Part shown: positions 8,346-10,465 of the stretch, one piece after another
Layout of the letters: every line of letters begins with the position of its first letter
How positions within the stretch are numbered: position 1 is the first letter of the stretch
From: an uncultured Eubacteriaceae bacterium
Lineage (GTDB): Bacteria; Bacillota; Clostridia; Lachnospirales; Lachnospiraceae
Assembly: GCA_945938055.1 (NCBI GenBank)
Contig: CAMEUH010000074.1
Span: 1-10,465 of the forward strand
Direction: 5' to 3'
Length of the DNA: 10,465 bases
Position numbers and translations under genes: made by a program
Notes under the pieces: generated by a model
The model's database searches: none
Told to the model about the DNA's origin: nothing
Seen by the model: only the letters and a program-made list of their open reading frames with translations

Positions 8346-8519
8346 CTACTGTGGACAGCTTGGTGCACCAACTGGACATGTAGCTTCACAGGCGCCACAT
8401 TCGATACATTTGCTGGCGTCAATTACCATTTTTCCATTCTCTTCGGAAATTGCCTCTACAGGACATGCGGCGGCGCAAGCACCACAGCTAATACAGTTAT
8501 CTGAAATTTGGTATGCCAT
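8346..8519 (-). CDS. Small 2[4Fe-4S] ferredoxin
   Basis: A 57-aa clostridial-type electron carrier. It has two cluster motifs, CxxCxxCxxxCP at C9-C12-C15-C19 and again at C38-C41-C44-C48, in the order typical of bacterial 2[4Fe-4S] ferredoxins. The start MAYQISDNC is chosen because AGGAGG (complement at 8529-8534) lies 9 bases ahead. A longer frame to 8606 exists, but its extra N-terminus is unlike a ferredoxin and overlaps the promoter. Ferredoxins of this kind serve pyruvate:ferredoxin oxidoreductase, hydrogenase and radical-SAM enzymes. Lying 103 bases behind pflA on the same strand, it could supply electrons to the activase (inference). It has its own promoter within a palindrome. Confidence 0.96.
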   Translation of the reverse strand: MAYQISDNCISCGACAAACPVEAISEENGKMVIDASKCIECGACEATCPVGAPSCPQ

Positions 8520-8547
8520 AATATAAATCCTCCTAATTGTTTTTAAA

Positions 8548-8567
8548 ATTGATAGATATTTATCAAT
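8548..8567. repeat. Near-perfect AT-rich palindrome in the ferredoxin 5' leader
   Basis: ATTGATAGATATTTATCAAT is palindromic at 18 of 20 positions. It lies just downstream of the predicted ferredoxin start site, touching the larger inverted repeat. It contains TTGAT and ATCAA half-sites 8 bases apart. It may be a second operator, or a weak hairpin followed by TTTT on the minus strand. Confidence 0.45.
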
Positions 8568-8597
8568 CCTCGTATCCATTATATTCGATACGAGGAT
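8566..8597. promoter_or_regulatory. 11-bp inverted repeat flanking the ferredoxin -10 box (candidate operator)
   Basis: ATCCTCGTATC (8566-8576) and GATACGAGGAT (8587-8597) are exact reverse complements separated by 10 bases. The TATAAT of the ferredoxin promoter (8578-8583) sits inside the spacer. The arm centres are 21 bp apart, two helical turns, as expected for a dimeric DNA-binding protein. An RNA hairpin acting on read-through from pflA is the alternative, but no good U-tract follows on either strand. I do not recognise the motif as a named regulator's site. Confidence 0.6.
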
Positions 8598-8606
8598 GGA
8601 ATACAA
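8578..8606 (-). promoter_or_regulatory. Promoter of the ferredoxin gene
   Basis: On the minus strand TTGTAT (8606-8601) precedes a perfect TATAAT (8583-8578) by 17 bases. The -35 hexamer matches only 3 of 6, which would suit an activated or otherwise regulated promoter. The predicted start near 8571 gives a leader of about 50 bases ahead of the ATG. Confidence 0.7.
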
Positions 8607-8622
8607 CCCTTTTATTTAAATA

Positions 8623-9375
8623 TTAAGATTTTTTCGCACGAGCTTCTTTCATTGCTTCCAGAATAATATTTCTGGCTTTTATGGCATCTTCCTTATCAAG
8701 AGGAGGAACTCCTTTTAACGGATAATCAATACCAAGCTGCTCATATTTGATTTCTCCCATGGTATGATAAGGGAGGACATCTAAAGCCTTTACATTTTTC
8801 AGGGTTCCGATAAACAGGCCAAGGCGGTGGAGATATTCCTCGTTATAGGTATATCCCGGTACAACCACATGGCGAATCCATACATCAATGTTTTTCTCTT
8901 CAAGGAGCTTCGCAAATGCAAGAATTCCGTCATTTGGCTGGGAACAGAGTATTTTATGCTGTTCCGGGTCAATGTGCTTAATATCAAGCATGACTAAATC
9001 GGTTACGGCAAGAACCTTGTCAAGCTTTTCATTGTAAGCGGTATTGGTTGGTTTATAAGCAATCCCTGAGGTATCAATACAGGTATGAATGCCCATTTCT
9101 TTTGCTTTTGTAAATAATTCCAAAAGAAAGTCTATCTGCATGAGCGGTTCGCCGCCCGTAACCGTAATACCGCCGGTGGTATAGAATTCGGAATTATTTT
9201 TGTACTGCTGGAGCAGTTCATCACAGCTTACTTCTTTTCCGCCATTCATTGGCCAGGTATCCGGATTGTGGCAGTAGAGACAACGCATTGGACAGCCCTG
9301 GACAAAGATGACAAATCTTACACCCGGTCCGTCAACGGTTCCACAGGTTTCAATGGAATGAATACGTCCATTCAT
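8623..9375 (-). CDS. pflA: Pyruvate formate-lyase activating enzyme (radical SAM)
   Basis: Using a [4Fe-4S] cluster and S-adenosylmethionine it abstracts a hydrogen from the conserved glycine of PFL, creating the glycyl radical. Numbered from an upstream ATG at 9381 (252 aa), the product opens GRIHSIETCGTVDGPGVRF. It has the radical-SAM CxxxCxxC motif at C30-C34-C37 within GCPMRCLYCHNPDTW and the SAM-binding TGGEPL at 75-80; the C-terminus is Lys/Arg-rich. Length matches PflA (E. coli 246 aa) and there is no extra ferredoxin insert as in glycerol-dehydratase-type activases. GAGG (complement 9384-9387) is 8 bases from the ATG at 9375 but only 2 from the one at 9381, so the 250-aa form is preferred. 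It follows the PFL genes but is separated from them by a terminator. Confidence 0.96.
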   Translation of the reverse strand: MNGRIHSIETCGTVDGPGVRFVIFVQGCPMRCLYCHNPDTWPMNGGKEVSCDELLQQYKNNSEFYTTGGITVTGGEPLMQIDFLLELFTKAKEMGIHTCIDTSGIAYKPTNTAYNEKLDKVLAVTDLVMLDIKHIDPEQHKILCSQPNDGILAFAKLLEEKNIDVWIRHVVVPGYTYNEEYLHRLGLFIGTLKNVKALDVLPYHTMGEIKYEQLGIDYPLKGVPPLDKEDAIKARNIILEAMKEARAKKS

Positions 9376-9403
9376 GATCATTACCTCACAATCAATTAAT
9401 TAA

Positions 9404-9417
9404 CAGGCTGCTGCCTG
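9404..9417. other. Small hairpin in the pflA leader
   Basis: CAGGC (9404-9408) and GCCTG (9413-9417) can form a 5-bp stem around TGCT, between the terminator and the pflA ribosome binding site. On the minus strand it is followed by TTAATTAATT. It is too short to call a terminator; it might affect pflA translation or RNA stability, or mean nothing. Confidence 0.25.
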
Positions 9418-9421
9418 ATGG

Positions 9422-9468
9422 AAAAATAACCCCAAGGAACATTACTTTGAGAACGCCCTTGGGGTTAT
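9422..9468 (-). terminator. Terminator after the split-PFL genes, before pflA
   Basis: A perfect 12-bp inverted repeat (9426-9437 with 9457-9468; core AACCCCAAGG/CCTTGGGGTT) encloses a 19-base loop. On the minus strand ATTTTTC continues from the stem. It starts 25 bases after the stop of the radical-domain gene and would end or reduce transcription before pflA. Only about 50 bases remain between it and pflA, and I found no convincing pflA promoter there, so partial read-through is plausible. Confidence 0.8.
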
Positions 9469-9493
9469 GATAAATTTAAGGGTTAATTCCTAA

Positions 9494-9739
9494 TTACATT
9501 GCCTGATGGAATGTACGGGAAATAACATCATTCTGCTGTTCCTTTGTTAATTTGATGAAGTTTACAGCATATCCAGAAACTCTGATTGTTAACTGTGGAT
9601 ACTTCTCTGGATGCTCCTGAGCATCTAATAAAGTATCTCTGTTTAATACGTTAACGTTAAGGTGATGTCCGCCTTTTACAGCGTAACCATCTAACATGGA
9701 AACTAAGTTATCAACCTGGTTTGCACTTATTTCTGCCAT
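9494..9739 (-). CDS. grcA: Stand-alone glycyl-radical domain of pyruvate formate-lyase (GrcA-like)
   Basis: An 81-aa protein equivalent to the C-terminal piece of PFL. QVDNLVSMLDGYAVKGGHHL (8-27) corresponds to NLAGLMDGYF...GGQHL of E. coli PFL. HPEKYPQLTIRVSGYAVNF (43-61) carries the radical glycine G56, and KEQQNDVISRTF leads to the C-terminal Met. Exactly 25 residues follow G56, as after the radical glycine of E. coli PFL. E. coli GrcA/YfiD (127 aa) is known to replace an oxygen-cleaved radical domain; this one is shorter and is just the domain. The PFL chain encoded two genes upstream lacks this region, so the protein is probably its obligate radical subunit and the PflA substrate. GGAGG (complement 9749-9753) lies 9 bases before ATG. 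It sits 40 bases after the 63-codon gene and before a terminator. Confidence 0.93.
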   Translation of the reverse strand: MAEISANQVDNLVSMLDGYAVKGGHHLNVNVLNRDTLLDAQEHPEKYPQLTIRVSGYAVNFIKLTKEQQNDVISRTFHQAM

Positions 9740-9779
9740 TTTTCATTACCTCCATAAATATTCATTAAAATTTTAAAGT

Positions 9780-9971
9780 TTATTCGTCGATACCGACATG
9801 AAGGGTGGGAACCATACATGCCATGTTCTTATTACAGCAATTGCTGTTGGTGGTCTCGACGGTCTTGCTATCTGCATCTTTTCCGTCAACGGCAACGTTC
9901 ATGTGACCGCCGCCGTTAGCGGTAAAGCTATCAAGCATACTTACGATGTCATCAATTTTCTTGTCGTCCAT
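9780..9971 (-). CDS. Small protein resembling the start of the PFL radical domain, lacking the radical loop
   Basis: This 63-aa product has no named family that I recognise. Its first half (KIDDIVSMLDSFTANGGGHM, 5-24) aligns with the N-terminal helix and GG-H turn of the neighbouring 81-aa radical-domain protein (QVDNLVSMLDGYAVKGGHHL), and MNVAVDGKD parallels LNVNVLNRD. After residue 32 the similarity ends: no RVSGYA motif and no radical glycine. Instead there is a polar stretch and a tail with C45, C46 and C52 (NCCNKNMACMVPTLHVG). AAGGAG (complement 9980-9985) 8 bases before ATG supports real translation. It lies between the truncated PFL gene (47-base gap) and the radical-domain gene (40-base gap) with no terminator between, so the three are probably co-transcribed. 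It might act as a placeholder, chaperone or inhibitor at the PFL docking site (inference), or be a decaying duplicate. Confidence 0.78.
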   Translation of the reverse strand: MDDKKIDDIVSMLDSFTANGGGHMNVAVDGKDADSKTVETTNSNCCNKNMACMVPTLHVGIDE

Positions 9972-10018
9972 AATATATGCTCCTTTTCAACACAAAGATT
10001 ACTTTTCTTTGGTGAAAA

Positions 10019-10465
10019 TTACTTGTTCAGGATATCAGCTAAATCGCCAACTACTAAATCATCCTTACCAAGTGCGTTAGGAATGATGGTAAATGTATTG
10101 GAGATACCATCCTGTGCTTCGTTAAATGGAAGCTTAGCAACAGATGAAAGGGAAGCAACAGCACCATTCTTATCACGTCCGTGCATTGGGTTAGCACCTG
10201 GAGCAAATGGCTGTCCTGCAATTCTACCATCTGGAGTAGAACCTGTATTCTTACCATATGTTACATTGGATGTGATTGTTAAGATAGATGTTGTTGGAAC
10301 ACCTTCTCTGTATGTGTGATGCTTTCTGATCATTGCCATGAACTTCTTAACAACTTCAACTGCAATCTCATCAACTCTGTCATCATTGTTACCATACTTA
10401 GGGAAATCGCCGTCAACCTCGAATCCTGTAATAACATTCTTGGCTACACCAATAACCTTAATTTC
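10019..10465 (-). CDS. pflB: Pyruvate formate-lyase (formate C-acetyltransferase), 3' end, lacking the glycyl-radical domain
   Basis: PFL converts pyruvate and CoA to acetyl-CoA and formate in anaerobic cytosol. The frame is open to the window edge and gives the last 148 residues. Conserved PFL blocks follow in order: GDFPKYGNNDDRVDEIAVEV, HTYREGVPTTSILTITSNV, YGKNTGSTPDGRIAG, FAPGANPMHGRDKNGAVASL, SVAKLPFNEAQDGIS and IIPNALGKDD. It then stops at VVGDLADILNK-TAA. In ordinary PFL about 80 further residues follow, including the radical RVSGYA loop, so this chain ends in the helix that leads into that domain. The missing part is encoded by the separate 81-codon gene. A simple frameshift is unlikely, because both small genes have their own ribosome binding site and restart the same helix. 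The active-site cysteine pair would lie upstream, outside the window. Confidence 0.93.
   Translation of the reverse strand, partial: EIKVIGVAKNVITGFEVDGDFPKYGNNDDRVDEIAVEVVKKFMAMIRKHHTYREGVPTTSILTITSNVTYGKNTGSTPDGRIAGQPFAPGANPMHGRDKNGAVASLSSVAKLPFNEAQDGISNTFTIIPNALGKDDLVVGDLADILNK

Noticed and set aside
8295..8504. 69-codon plus-strand frame after dnaB
   Set aside because: It begins inside the terminator hairpin and runs antisense to the ferredoxin; its Cys/Thr-rich product is a by-product of the ferredoxin codons.
8549..8566. FNR box upstream of the ferredoxin
   Set aside because: TTGAT and ATCAA are present, but 8 bases apart instead of the standard 4, so the site is not called as FNR.
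8346..8606. Ferredoxin with a longer N-terminus starting at 8606
   Set aside because: The extra 29 residues do not resemble a ferredoxin, would overlap the promoter and palindrome, and the internal ATG at 8519 has a perfect AGGAGG site.
9740..10021. PFL split explained as a frameshift or sequencing error
   Set aside because: Both small genes have their own well-spaced ribosome binding site, there are 47- and 40-base intergenic gaps, and each restarts the same helix (VSMLD). A single indel cannot restore one continuous PFL.
9798..10319. 173-codon plus-strand open frame across the PFL region
   Set aside because: It is antisense to two genes with clear PFL homology and good ribosome binding sites. 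Its translation shows no recognisable motif, and the conserved information lies on the minus strand.
1..10465. CRISPR array, tRNA/rRNA genes, insertion sequence or prophage
   Set aside because: I saw no regularly spaced repeats, cloverleaf-like segments, transposase or integrase motifs, or element-type terminal repeats; the window is accounted for by the listed genes.

Overview
The window (about 40% GC by eye, strong AGGAGG-type ribosome binding sites, Firmicutes gene order gdpP-rplI-dnaB, a long Gram-positive signal peptide and DUF4214 surface proteins) looks like the chromosome of an anaerobic, pectin-using member of the Lachnospiraceae. Lachnospira or the Eubacterium eligens group is a reasonable guess, but that is inference and not a sequence match.

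Region 1 (1-4310, plus strand) carries secreted carbohydrate-active genes. It holds the last 48 codons of a DUF4214 protein closed by a UUCG-loop terminator, then a 1274-aa secreted modular pectin methylesterase. That enzyme has a signal peptide, an unknown N-terminal domain, a Gly/Glu linker, four DUF4214-type half repeats, a beta-rich domain, three Ig/CNA-B-like beta repeats and a C-terminal CE8 catalytic domain. It has its own promoter and terminator.

Region 2 (4310-8330, plus strand) is a housekeeping operon: gdpP (membrane c-di-AMP phosphodiesterase), rplI (ribosomal protein L9) and dnaB (replicative helicase). A near-consensus promoter lies in front. The junctions are tight (gdpP/rplI TAAATG; a 9-codon mini-ORF with a TAATG overlap before dnaB), and a convergent, probably bidirectional terminator follows.

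Region 3 (8346-10465, minus strand) is the anaerobic pyruvate-cleavage locus and the most interesting part. Read in the direction of transcription it contains the 3' end of a pyruvate formate-lyase gene whose product stops before the glycyl-radical domain; a 63-codon gene resembling only the start of that domain, with a new Cys-containing tail; an 81-codon gene encoding a complete stand-alone glycyl-radical domain (RVSGYA); a terminator; pflA (the radical-SAM activase); and a 57-aa 2[4Fe-4S] ferredoxin with its own promoter embedded in a long palindrome. PFL therefore appears to be made here as a split enzyme with an exchangeable radical subunit, next to its activase and a possible electron donor. 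Pectin demethylation in region 1 and formate-producing fermentation in region 3 suit a pectin fermenter, but nothing in the sequence shows they are co-regulated.
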